64,000 nt of DNA, taken from the NCBI RefSeq assembly GCF_002858765.1, contig NZ_PJRP01000001.1, positions 966,923 through 1,030,922 on the forward strand. The letters are read 5' to 3'. The DNA comes from Cupriavidus pauculus (GTDB taxonomy: Bacteria; Pseudomonadota; Gammaproteobacteria; Burkholderiales; Burkholderiaceae). How positions within the stretch are numbered: position 1 is the first letter of the stretch; each line of letters opens with the position of its first letter. A program made the position numbers and the translations under genes. Under the pieces are notes generated by a model. The model saw only the letters and a list, made by a program, of their open reading frames with translations. It did no database searches and was not told where the DNA came from. This document shows positions 21,900 through 30,212 of the stretch, one piece after another.

Positions 21900-23177
21900 A
21901 TGCGCGTAGCGATTGTGGGTGCCGGTGTCGTTGGCATGACTACCGCGTGGCGGTTGGCCAATGATGGTCATGAGGTGACGGTGGTCGAGCGCCACGACGG
22001 TCCCGGTGAGGAAACCAGTTTCGCCAACGGCGGCCAGCTCAGCTACAGCTATGTGGCGCCGCTGGCGGGGCCGGGTGTGCTGTCGAAGGTGCCGGGCTGG
22101 CTGCTCGATCGCGATTCGCCGATGCGCTTCCGGCCGTCGATGGACCCGGACCAATGGCGCTGGCTGATGGCCTTCGTGCAGGCGTGCAATGCCCCGACCA
22201 GCGAGGCCACCACGCGCAAGCTGCTGCGGCTGGCCTTTTATTCGCGCGACCTGATGCAGGCCTTCGTGAACCGGCCCGAGGCGCGCCAGGAGGGGGGTGG
22301 ATTCGATTTTGCGCGGCGCGGCAAGCTGGTAGTGCACCGCGACGCGGCGGCCTACGAGTCGGCATGCGGCTTGCTGGACTACCAGGCCAGTCTGGGCTGC
22401 GAGCAGCAGGCGCTGGATCGCGACGCCACCGTGGCGCTGGAGCCAGCGCTGGCGGGCATCCGTCAGGACATCGTCGGCGCCATCTACACCCCGAGCGAGG
22501 AAGTGGGCGATTGCCACCTGTTCTGCGTGTCGCTGGCCCATCTGTTGCAAGGCAACCCGGCCGTGACGCTGAAGTTCGGCACCCGGGTGACCGAATTGGT
22601 GCGCAGCGGCGAGCGTGTCACCGGTCTGCGCACCGATCATGGCGAAATCGACGCCGATGTGGTGATCGTGTCGGGCGGCATCGGCAGTGTGCCGCTGCTG
22701 AGGCCGACCGGCATCCGGCCGATGCTGTGGCCGCTCAAGGGGTACAGCATCACGGTGCCCATTGCCGATGGCGCGCGGGCCCCGCACATCAGCGTGACGG
22801 ACTTCGCCAACAAGATCGTCTATGCGCGCATCGGCAATACGCTACGCGTGGCGGGGATGGCCGATATCGTGCGCGGCGGGGCGGTCATCGATCGCGAGCG
22901 GGCCCAGACGCTGGTAACGCAGACGCGATCGGTATTCGGCAACGTGATGAACGGCGCCGACCTCGACGGGCTGCAGCCCTGGGCGGGTTTGCGGCCGGCC
23001 ACGCCGACGGGGCTGCCGATGATCGGCGAATCGCGCCTGCGCGGGCTGTGGCTGAACCTTGGGCATGGCGCGCTCGGGTTCACGCTGGCCATGGGCAGCG
23101 CGGGCCTGCTGGCCGACCGGCTGGCGGGACGCACGCCGGCCATCGACGCGGAAGATTTCAGTGCAGCGTCGGCCTGA
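21900..23177 (+). CDS. dadA: D-amino acid dehydrogenase (DadA-like FAD oxidoreductase)
   Basis: A 425-residue membrane-associated flavoprotein that oxidises D-amino acids to 2-oxo acids and passes electrons to the respiratory chain. FAD motif GAGVVG at residues 7-12, then ETSFANGGQLSYSYVAPLA typical of DadA, and a C-terminal GWAGLRP-like segment (LQPWAGLRPATPTGLPMIG). Preceded by a purine-rich ribosome site. It is divergent from a LysR gene and followed by a glutamate/aspartate-type receptor, suggesting use of external D-amino acids. No alanine racemase gene (dadX) is adjacent, unlike classical dad operons. Substrate is therefore open. Confidence 0.88.
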   Translation: MRVAIVGAGVVGMTTAWRLANDGHEVTVVERHDGPGEETSFANGGQLSYSYVAPLAGPGVLSKVPGWLLDRDSPMRFRPSMDPDQWRWLMAFVQACNAPTSEATTRKLLRLAFYSRDLMQAFVNRPEARQEGGGFDFARRGKLVVHRDAAAYESACGLLDYQASLGCEQQALDRDATVALEPALAGIRQDIVGAIYTPSEEVGDCHLFCVSLAHLLQGNPAVTLKFGTRVTELVRSGERVTGLRTDHGEIDADVVIVSGGIGSVPLLRPTGIRPMLWPLKGYSITVPIADGARAPHISVTDFANKIVYARIGNTLRVAGMADIVRGGAVIDRERAQTLVTQTRSVFGNVMNGADLDGLQPWAGLRPATPTGLPMIGESRLRGLWLNLGHGALGFTLAMGSAGLLADRLAGRTPAIDAEDFSAASA

Positions 23178-23294
23178 GGCTTTCGGGCCAGGCTGACGCA
23201 ACACGGGTTGTGCTGGAAGTTGAGTAGTACGTTGGGTAGTGAGATTGCCTCAAGTCTGAAGTCTATTAAACCAAGCCCCTTGAAGGAGCGAACC

Positions 23295-24203
23295 ATGAAG
23301 TCACTGTCTGTCCGTTCGACCCCCATCCACCGCCTGCTGGCTGCCGCCGTGCTGGCCGGTGCCGCCGCCGGCGCCCACGCCGCCGATGGCGACACGCTCA
23401 AGAAGATCAAGGACAGCGGTGTGATTTCGCTGGGCTATCGTGAATCGTCCATTCCGTTCTCGTATTCGGATGGCAACCAGGTGATGGGCTATTCGCACGA
23501 CTACCTGCTGGCTATCGTCGACAAGGTGAAGTCGACGCTGAACACGCCGAACCTGCAGGTCAAGATGACGCCGATCACGTCGCAGAACCGCATTCCGCTG
23601 GTGCAGAACGGCACGATCGACATCGAATGCGGCAGCACCACCAACAACACCGAGCGCCAGAAGCAGGTGGCCTTCTCGAACAGCCTGTTCATCTACGGCA
23701 TCCGCATGCTGACGAAGAAGGACTCGGGCGTGACCGACTTCCCGCAGCTCAAGGGCAAGAACGTGGTGACCACGGCCGGCACCACCGGCGAGCGTCTGCT
23801 GGTGAAGATGAATGGCGAAGGCATGAACATGAACCTGACCAGCGCCAAGGACCATGGCCAGGCCTTCCTGATCCTGGAGTCGGGCCGTGCGGCGGCGTTC
23901 GTGATGGATGAACCGCTGCTGTACGGCGAGCGCACCAAGGCCAAGAACGCTGCCGACTGGGTGGTGGCCGGTACGCCGCTGCAGACCGAAAACTATGCCT
24001 GCATGTTCCGCAAGGACGATCCGTCGTTCAAGAAGCTCGTGGACGGCGTGGTGGCCGATATCCAGAAGAGCGGCCGTGCCGAAAAGCTCTACACCAAGTG
24101 GTTCCTGCAGCCGATCCCGCCGCGCAACATCAATATGAACTACGCGCTGTCGCCGGAAATGAAGCAACTGTTCGCGGAGCCGAACGACAAGGCGTTCCAG
24201 TAA
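23295..24203 (+). CDS. Amino-acid ABC transporter substrate-binding protein (GltI-like)
   Basis: A 302-residue periplasmic receptor of SBP family 3. The ATG at 23295 follows AAGGAG and starts a signal peptide of about 32 residues (cleavage after AGAHA). Size and motifs are those of the glutamate/aspartate receptor GltI: GVISLGYRESSIPFSYSD, IDIECGSTTNNTERQ and the C-terminal PIPPRNINMNYALS. No permease or ATPase genes follow, so it must use components encoded elsewhere. It lies 117 bases after dadA on the same strand and may be cotranscribed with it. Confidence 0.9.
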   Translation: MKSLSVRSTPIHRLLAAAVLAGAAAGAHAADGDTLKKIKDSGVISLGYRESSIPFSYSDGNQVMGYSHDYLLAIVDKVKSTLNTPNLQVKMTPITSQNRIPLVQNGTIDIECGSTTNNTERQKQVAFSNSLFIYGIRMLTKKDSGVTDFPQLKGKNVVTTAGTTGERLLVKMNGEGMNMNLTSAKDHGQAFLILESGRAAAFVMDEPLLYGERTKAKNAADWVVAGTPLQTENYACMFRKDDPSFKKLVDGVVADIQKSGRAEKLYTKWFLQPIPPRNINMNYALSPEMKQLFAEPNDKAFQ

Positions 24204-24409
24204 GACGCCAGCCAGCCGGTGGTGCGCCGCCTGCCTTGGGCAGGAGGGGTGCCGCCCGCTGTGCAGAATTGGTTATATAGCCATATCGAATCGTTATTTC
24301 GCCATCGATAGTATTTGCGGTACCTTGGAGCCCGTTATAGGCTCATAGAGCCGTCGGATTTCCCTCAAAAGGGGCACCGGCAAGCAAACCGCATCCCACT
24401 GGAGAAGAT

Positions 24410-25222
24410 ATGCGAACGATTCGATCGGGTTGGTTCAAATCCCTGCTGGCCACCGCCCTGGTAGCCGGTGCCACTGGCCTGGCCGCGACGGCCGCCCATG
24501 CTGCCGATCTGCTGGACACGGTGAAACAGGCTGGCGTGCTCAAGGTCGGTCTGGAAGGAACCTACCCCCCGTTCGGATATCGCGGCGCGAACAATGAACT
24601 GGACGGCTTCGACGTGGAAGTGGCACGCGCCGTGGCCGCCAAGCTTGGCGTCAAGCCCGAATTCGTGACGACCGAATGGAGCGCGATCATCGCGGGCCTG
24701 CAAGCCGGCAAGTTCGACATCATCGTCAACCAGGTTTCGGTTACCCCGCAGCGCAAGCAGGTGCTCGATTTCTCGACGCCGTACGTCTATTCGGCCGCCC
24801 AACTGATCCAGCGCAAGGACGACAAGCGCGAGTTCGCTTCGCTCGACGCGCTGAAGGGCCACAAGCTCGGCGTGAGCCTGGGCAGCAACTACAACGAGCT
24901 GGCCAAGTCCGTGCCGGGCATCGACGTCAAGACCTATCCGGGCGCCCCCGAGTACCTGCGCGATCTGGCCGCCCAGCGCGTGGATGCCGCGCTCAATGAC
25001 CGCCTGATGGTCAACTACCTGATCAAGCAGGCCAACCTGCCGCTGCGCCCGGGTGCCGTGCTGCCGGGCGCCAACACCGAAGTCGCCATCCCGTTCCGCA
25101 AGGACAACCCGAAGTTCGCCGCCGCCATCGACAAGGCGCTGGACGACCTCCGCAAGGATGGCACGCTGGCCAAGCTGTCGAACAAGTGGTTCGGCTCGGA
25201 CGTGACGAAGCCGCTCAAGTAA
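24410..25222 (+). CDS. Amino-acid ABC transporter substrate-binding protein (SBP family 3, cystine/polar amino acid type)
   Basis: A 270-residue receptor with a signal peptide of about 31 residues (ending AAHA-AD). Motifs include VLKVGLEGTYPPFGYRG, ELDGFDVEVARAVAAKLG and FDIIVNQVSVTPQRKQ, as in FliY/TcyA-type cystine receptors and other polar amino-acid receptors. The matching permease gene lies 1063 bases further on, beyond an inserted toxin-antitoxin pair on the other strand. The 206 bases before it hold an unusually AT-rich tract (about 24270-24320) that probably contains the promoter. The stop codon region overlaps the convergent RES gene by 8 bases. Confidence 0.9.
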   Translation: MRTIRSGWFKSLLATALVAGATGLAATAAHAADLLDTVKQAGVLKVGLEGTYPPFGYRGANNELDGFDVEVARAVAAKLGVKPEFVTTEWSAIIAGLQAGKFDIIVNQVSVTPQRKQVLDFSTPYVYSAAQLIQRKDDKREFASLDALKGHKLGVSLGSNYNELAKSVPGIDVKTYPGAPEYLRDLAAQRVDAALNDRLMVNYLIKQANLPLRPGAVLPGANTEVAIPFRKDNPKFAAAIDKALDDLRKDGTLAKLSNKWFGSDVTKPLK

Positions 25223-25702
25223 AAAGCCGCCGCAGCAGCCGGAAGTCGTAGACCCATTTGCGGATCTTCCGGCTGCGTATGCGCTTCCAGTCGACGTGAT
25301 ACGGGTTGATGAGGATGTTGCATTCCTCAGGCGCAATCACGGACGGCACGACCAGGATTGCGGATCGACCGTCGGCAATCCATTGCTCGCCAAAATCGTG
25401 ACTGGTCTTGCCGGGCGGCACGGCGTCCCAGCCGATGGGGATGGTGTCGGTCGAGTGTTTGCAGGCGTTCTGCCAAAGCTCGTCGGGTATATCCAGACGG
25501 ACCAGATACTTGTTCGCCGGCGGCTTGCCCTTCCGCACGTGTGCCAGCGTTTCAAGACAGGCCAATGCAACCGAGCCGGTGCAGTACAGCACCGACGTCC
25601 CGCAGCGGTTCCATCGCCCCCGTGCCGATATGCACCGTCCCCGCTGATGTCGTCCGCGGGATGTGACGCGGCTTCCGTGGCAATTCTCCATACGGTGATC
25701 AT
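25215..25702 (-). pseudogene. RES-domain toxin (NAD+-degrading), frameshifted
   Basis: RES toxins are NAD+ phosphorylases or glycohydrolases paired with Xre-type antitoxins. The first part, from the ATG at 25702, reads MITVWRIAT then ADDISGDGAYRHG. The rest, in another frame, reads GRWNRCGTSVLYCTGSVALA, LETLAHV, the ALGD-like FGEQW and VPSVIAPEECNILINP. Joining the two near 25615 by adding one base (a C in GGGGGC-GATGG on the minus strand) restores the family motif GGRWN, which contains the catalytic Arg region. The joined protein would have 162 residues, the usual size. As given, the toxin is broken. Its start overlaps the antitoxin stop as ATGA. Confidence 0.8.
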
Positions 25703-26166
25703 AGGCACATCCCATAAAAGCCTGCGTGGATTTCGCTCGCCACCAGATTCTGTCCTTCGATGGTCCGCAGAAACTCGGAAACCGGGCGATAGCCCAGGGA
25801 AAACGGCTCCCAATCAAGATACTCGGCCCACTCGCGGCGGGCCGCGAGCGAAGTGTGGTCGTGCGTGCCGTCAAAGTAGAAATGATTGAGCGTGGCAATG
25901 ATGCCGAGCATGTGCGCGAACAATTCGCTTTGCCGCTCGTCCAGGTACTCATCGCCGCGTGTCTTGCGCAGAATCTCCCCCCGGTCAAACCCCAGCGCAC
26001 GAATGAGCTTCTTCTTCGACACCCCCATGTCCCGCGCCAGCGCCACGACTTCGCTCGCCTTGATGCGTGGCGCCGGGCCGTCGTCCTGCGTGATGCCTGC
26101 CCCGGGCAAGCCATCGCCGTTTCCCGCCACGTCGTCGACCTGCAGGTACGTTTCCTTCATCTTCAT
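25699..26166 (-). CDS. Xre/MbcA/ParS-type antitoxin of a RES-Xre toxin-antitoxin pair
   Basis: A 155-residue protein that should bind the RES toxin and repress its own operon. The start at 26166 follows a GGAGG ribosome site; the longer open frame is rejected since it runs into the permease gene promoter. About residues 35-75 form the helix-turn-helix-like Xre part (IKASEVVALARDMGVSKKK), and the C-terminal 45 residues resemble the MbcA/ParS/Xre toxin-binding domain (SLGYRPVSEFLRTIEGQNLV, then IHAGFYG). The frame is intact although its toxin partner is frameshifted. First gene of the pair, stop-start overlap with the toxin. Confidence 0.72.
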   Translation of the reverse strand: MKMKETYLQVDDVAGNGDGLPGAGITQDDGPAPRIKASEVVALARDMGVSKKKLIRALGFDRGEILRKTRGDEYLDERQSELFAHMLGIIATLNHFYFDGTHDHTSLAARREWAEYLDWEPFSLGYRPVSEFLRTIEGQNLVASEIHAGFYGMCL

Positions 26167-26284
26167 GACCACCTCCGTCTGAACCAATCCCGAAAGACGA
26201 AAATCGCCAACCCGTCGCCCGGCGCCGCGTTTCACGTATGATCGCGGCATTCCGGCCCCAGATTGACTGAATCCCAGCCCCGCC

Positions 26285-26944
26285 ATGTCCGCGCTCCAGC
26301 TCGTCATTGATTCGCTTCCCGTATTGCTGCAGGGCACGCTGCTCACGCTGAAGTTCGCCGTGCTGTCGATGGCTTTTGGCCTGGTGATCGGGATTGTGGT
26401 GGCGCTGATGGGGATTGGAAATCAGCGGATTCTCAAAGTGATGGCGCGCGTGTACGTCAGCATCATGCGCGGCACGCCGTTGCTGGTGCAGATCTTCGTC
26501 GTCTATTACGGGTTGCCGGGTATCGGCATTGCGCTCGAACCCACGCCGGCCGGCGTGCTGACGCTGAGCCTCAACGTGGGTGCCTACCTGTCGGAAAGCA
26601 TGCGTGGGGCCATCCTGGGTGTGCCGCGCGGGCAGTGGCTGGCGGCCTACAGCCTGGGCATGACGCCGGTGCAGACGCTGCTGCACGTGGTGGGCCCGCA
26701 GGCGTTGCGGCTGGCCGTGCCGAGCCTGTCGAACAGCCTCATCAGCCTGATCAAGGACACATCGCTTGTGTCGGTGATCACCGTGACCGAACTGCTGCGC
26801 ACGTCGCAGGAGATCATCGCGGCCACCTACCAGCCGCTACCGCTGTACCTGGCGGCCGCCGCGATCTACTGGATCCTCAGCACGGCGCTATCGGCGTTCC
26901 AGCACGTGCTGGAACGGCGCCTGTCGCTGCCGACGCGTCACTGA
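26285..26944 (+). CDS. Amino-acid ABC transporter permease (HisM/GlnP type)
   Basis: A 219-residue inner-membrane protein with about five helices. The N-terminal LLQGTLLTLKFAVLSMAFGLVIG and the EAA loop region ESMRGAILGVPRGQWLAAYSLGM are those of polar amino-acid permeases. Probably partner of the receptor at 24410-25222, since in related gene sets receptor and permease are adjacent; here a RES-Xre pair lies between. No ATPase gene follows: the next gene is convergent and overlaps the stop by 7 bases. Function then needs an ATPase from another locus. Confidence 0.9.
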   Translation: MSALQLVIDSLPVLLQGTLLTLKFAVLSMAFGLVIGIVVALMGIGNQRILKVMARVYVSIMRGTPLLVQIFVVYYGLPGIGIALEPTPAGVLTLSLNVGAYLSESMRGAILGVPRGQWLAAYSLGMTPVQTLLHVVGPQALRLAVPSLSNSLISLIKDTSLVSVITVTELLRTSQEIIAATYQPLPLYLAAAAIYWILSTALSAFQHVLERRLSLPTRH

Positions 26945-27447
26945 TCCTGCATCGCCGGCGATGGCGCCGAGGGGGCATCGGGTGCGGTTGGCGGCCTGGG
27001 GGCCTCGACATTGAGCTGGCGCCCCGTTTCCAGCAGTGTCTTCAGGCCGGCCAGGATCAGCGGCCAGCCGTTGCGCCCGCCCTGCAGGATCTGTTCGTCC
27101 AGCGGTTCCTGATGGAGCTCGCTGACGGTCAGCCGCACGGCTTCGTCGCCCAGCGCGTCGATCTGCCACGTGACCACCACCTCGGGCAACTGGCAGAACG
27201 CTTCCAGCCACTCCACGCGCCACGTGACCGACAGGCGGTAGGGCGGCTCGGCGGCCAGTACAACGCCCTGCGAGTCGACCTTGCCGTCATCCATGCGCAG
27301 CACGAAGGGGCTGCCCACCTGCCAGTCGGATTCGACGCGGCGTCCGAAAAAGTACTTCACGCTTAGCACGGGGTCGGTCAGGGCCTGCCAGACCTGTTCC
27401 GCCGTCGCGGCGATATAGGTGACGACAACGGTTTGCGGCGTAGACAT
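26938..27447 (-). CDS. SRPBCC / AHSA1-type domain protein
   Basis: A 169-residue protein starting at the ATG at 27447 with a strong GAGGAG ribosome site. It shows the START-like AHSA1 pattern: IAATAEQVWQALTDPVLSVKYFFG at the N-terminus, GSPFVLRMDDGK, RLSVTWRVEW and a C-terminal helix GWPLILAGLKTLLETG. These domains bind hydrophobic ligands or act as Hsp90-activator-like modules; many sit beside ArsR regulators, but none is present here. The last 20 residues are Pro/Ala-rich and probably disordered. Its end overlaps the permease gene by 7 bases tail to tail. Confidence 0.82.
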   Translation of the reverse strand: MSTPQTVVVTYIAATAEQVWQALTDPVLSVKYFFGRRVESDWQVGSPFVLRMDDGKVDSQGVVLAAEPPYRLSVTWRVEWLEAFCQLPEVVVTWQIDALGDEAVRLTVSELHQEPLDEQILQGGRNGWPLILAGLKTLLETGRQLNVEAPRPPTAPDAPSAPSPAMQDQ

Positions 27448-27561
27448 ATGCGGTCTCCTCGTCGACGGACGGGGCAGCGGCCGTGGGCGTGGCGATGGGA
27501 GTCGGTACCGGATACTGTCGCACCGAATGGCGGTGGACGGCAAGAGGAAGGGGAGGGGAGA

Positions 27562-27590
27562 GAAACCCTCTCCCGGCGGGCGGGAGAGGG
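27562..27590 (-). terminator. Terminator of the cyanophycin synthetase operon
   Basis: CCCTCTCCCG (27566-27575) pairs with CGGGAGAGGG (27581-27590), 5-nt loop. Read on the minus strand it is followed by TTTCTCTCCCC. It lies 19 bases after the second cphA stop. Confidence 0.75.
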
Positions 27591-27608
27591 TGGCAGGGCG
27601 GGGCCGGA

Positions 27609-30179
27609 TTACTGCGCGGCCACGCGTTGGGCGATGTGGTCCAGCGCTTCCTCGACCTGGTCGATCAGGATCAGGCACAGGTCGCCCGGCTGCAGGCGTG
27701 CCAGCCCCGTGTCGATGGCCACGAACTCGCCGCGGATCTCCTCGGTGTGGCTGGTGCGTTGCGCACCGACCAGGCCTTCGCGCAGCAGCGCCAGCACTTC
27801 GCCGTCTTCACGGCCGCGCTGGCATTGGTCCTGGTACAGCAGCACGTCGTCGAACACGCCACCCAGGATCTGGGTCTGCTTGCGGATGTCCTCGTCGCGA
27901 CGGTCGCCCGCCCCGCTGATGACCACCACGCGCTTTTTCGACGGCATGGTCTGCACGGCGTTGCACAGCGCCTGGATGGCATCGGGGTTGTGGCCGTAGT
28001 CGGCGATCAGCGTGGCGCCCTTGTAGTCGAACACGTTGAAGCGGCCCGGCGCGGTGGCGGCGTCGTTGACGAACGTGGCCAGCGCGCGGCGGATCACGTT
28101 CCAGTCGATGCCCAGTGCCCAGGCGGCGGCAATCGACGACATGGCGTTTTCCACCTGGAAGCCGATCGAGCCGTTGCGCGTCAGCGGGATGTCGGCCAGC
28201 GCAAAACGCACGCTGGTATCACCCTCGGTGGCCACGATCTCGGCGCCCTCCATGAACACCACGCGCTTGCCCTGGGCGCGGTGCAGCGCCATCGTCGGCA
28301 GGCCCGCGTCCTGCGCGAAGAACGTGATCGACCCCGGGCAGGCATCGGCCATGCGCGCCACCATCGGATCGGCGGCGTTCAGCACGGCCATGCCGTGCGG
28401 CGCCACGTTCTGCACGATCACGCTCTTGAGCACGGCCAGGTCTTCCACGGTGCTGATGTACGACAGCCCCAGGTGGTCGCCTTCGCCCACGTTGGTCACC
28501 ACGGCCACATCGCAGCGGTCGAAGGCCAGGCCTTCGCGCAGCAGGCCGCCGCGGGCCGTCTCGAACACCGCGGCGTCCACGTCGGGGTGCAGCAGCACAT
28601 TGCGCGCGCTGCGCGGGCCGCTGCAGTCGCCGGTGTCGATACGCTGACCCTGGATGTACACGCCATCGGTGCCGGTCATGCCCATGCGCAGGCCGTTCGA
28701 GGCCAGGATATGGGTGATCAGGCGGACGGTGGTGGTCTTGCCGTTGGTGCCCGATACGGCCACGACGGGAATGCGGCCGTCGTCACCATCGGTGAACATG
28801 GTCGAGATAATGGCTTCGCCGACGGCGCGGCCCTTGCCGTATGACGGCTGCAGGTGCATGCGCAGGCCCGGCGCGGCGTTCACTTCGACAATGCCGCCGG
28901 CCTGTTCCTCGAACGGCTTGAGCATCGTCTCGCACACGGCGTCGACGCCGCAGATGTCCAGGCCCACCATCTGGGCGGCGGCCACCGCGCGGGCGGCGAT
29001 ATCGGGGTGGACGTCATCGGTCACATCGGTGGCGCTGCCGCCGGTGGACAGGTTCGCGTTGTTGCGCAGTACCACGCGCGCGCCCTTGGCCGGCACGGCA
29101 TCGGCGCTCAGGCCCTGCTTGGCCAGCGTGGCCAGCGCGATGTCATCGAAGCGGATCTTGGTCAGCGACGTGGCGTGGCCTTCGCCGCGACGCGGGTCGC
29201 GGTTCACTTCTTCCACGAGCTGGCGCACCGTGTGGGTGCCATCGCCAATGACCTGCGGCGGATCGCGGCGCGCCGCGGCCACCAGGTGCTTGCCGACCAC
29301 CAGCAGGCGGAAGTCGTGGCCCGGGATGTAGCGCTCGACCAGCACGTCCGATGAAATGTCGGCGGCCACTTCGTAGGCCGTCATCACTTCCTCGCGCGTG
29401 CGGATGCGCACGGCCACGCCCTTGCCCTGGTTGCCGTCGCGCGGCTTCACCACGACCGGGCCGTTGATCTCCTGCGCGGCCGCCCAGGCTTCCTCGGCGC
29501 TGGTCACCGAACGGCCCAGCGGCACGGGCACGCCGGCCGCATGCAGCAGCGCCTTGGTCAGTTCCTTGTCCTGCGCGATCGATTCGGAGACCGCGCTGGT
29601 CATGTCGGTCTCGGCGGCCTGGATGCGGCGTTGCTTGCTGCCCCACCCGAACTGCACCATCGAGCCCTGCGTCAGGCGGCGATACGGAATGCCACGCGCC
29701 ACGGCGGCGTAGACGATGGACCCGGTGCTGGGCCCCAGGCGCACGTCTTCATCGAGTTCGCGCAGGCGATGCAGCGCATCTTCCAGATCGAACGGCTTGT
29801 CGTCGCGCGCGGCCAGGCACAACTGCTCGGCCAGGTCGAAGGCCAGGCGGCCCACTTCTTCCTCGCTGTACTGCACCACCACCTGGTAGGTGCCCGGTTC
29901 CAGCGTCGGCGCGGCGTGGCTGAACGTGACCGGGCAGCCGGCGGCTGCCTGCAGGCCCAGCGCGGCGGCTTCCAGCGCGTGGGCCATCGACGGCGAGCCA
30001 GCCTCGTCGTCGGGCCGCATCGGGCCGATGCCCGGAAAGCGGGCGCGCAGCCGATCCTCGAAGCCCGGCAGTTCGGCCAGCAGATGCGATTGGTCCGAGC
30101 ACGCCACGATGGCTTCGATGGCGGTATGCCGGCACCACAGATTCGGGCCACGCAGAGCCCGGATACGAGAGACTTCCAT
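27609..30179 (-). CDS. cphA: Cyanophycin synthetase, second copy (CphA')
   Basis: An 856-residue paralogue of the upstream CphA. Cyanophycin synthetase makes multi-L-arginyl-poly-L-aspartate, a nitrogen store. The layout is N-terminal domain, central ATP-grasp (about residues 220-480, PVVVKPRDGNQGKGV and GIVEVNAAPGLRMHL) and C-terminal Mur-ligase-like domain with P-loop GTNGKTTTV near residue 490. The N-terminal 160 residues differ from the first copy (no GIL-EHVTLEL motif), so the two copies may have different primer or substrate use. Two tandem cphA genes are known in Cupriavidus necator. It follows cphA by 33 bases. Confidence 0.92.
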   Translation of the reverse strand: MEVSRIRALRGPNLWCRHTAIEAIVACSDQSHLLAELPGFEDRLRARFPGIGPMRPDDEAGSPSMAHALEAAALGLQAAAGCPVTFSHAAPTLEPGTYQVVVQYSEEEVGRLAFDLAEQLCLAARDDKPFDLEDALHRLRELDEDVRLGPSTGSIVYAAVARGIPYRRLTQGSMVQFGWGSKQRRIQAAETDMTSAVSESIAQDKELTKALLHAAGVPVPLGRSVTSAEEAWAAAQEINGPVVVKPRDGNQGKGVAVRIRTREEVMTAYEVAADISSDVLVERYIPGHDFRLLVVGKHLVAAARRDPPQVIGDGTHTVRQLVEEVNRDPRRGEGHATSLTKIRFDDIALATLAKQGLSADAVPAKGARVVLRNNANLSTGGSATDVTDDVHPDIAARAVAAAQMVGLDICGVDAVCETMLKPFEEQAGGIVEVNAAPGLRMHLQPSYGKGRAVGEAIISTMFTDGDDGRIPVVAVSGTNGKTTTVRLITHILASNGLRMGMTGTDGVYIQGQRIDTGDCSGPRSARNVLLHPDVDAAVFETARGGLLREGLAFDRCDVAVVTNVGEGDHLGLSYISTVEDLAVLKSVIVQNVAPHGMAVLNAADPMVARMADACPGSITFFAQDAGLPTMALHRAQGKRVVFMEGAEIVATEGDTSVRFALADIPLTRNGSIGFQVENAMSSIAAAWALGIDWNVIRRALATFVNDAATAPGRFNVFDYKGATLIADYGHNPDAIQALCNAVQTMPSKKRVVVISGAGDRRDEDIRKQTQILGGVFDDVLLYQDQCQRGREDGEVLALLREGLVGAQRTSHTEEIRGEFVAIDTGLARLQPGDLCLILIDQVEEALDHIAQRVAAQ

Positions 30180-30212
30180 AGAATCGTTTGTCCGTTGTTC
30201 TTCCGGGCGGGA

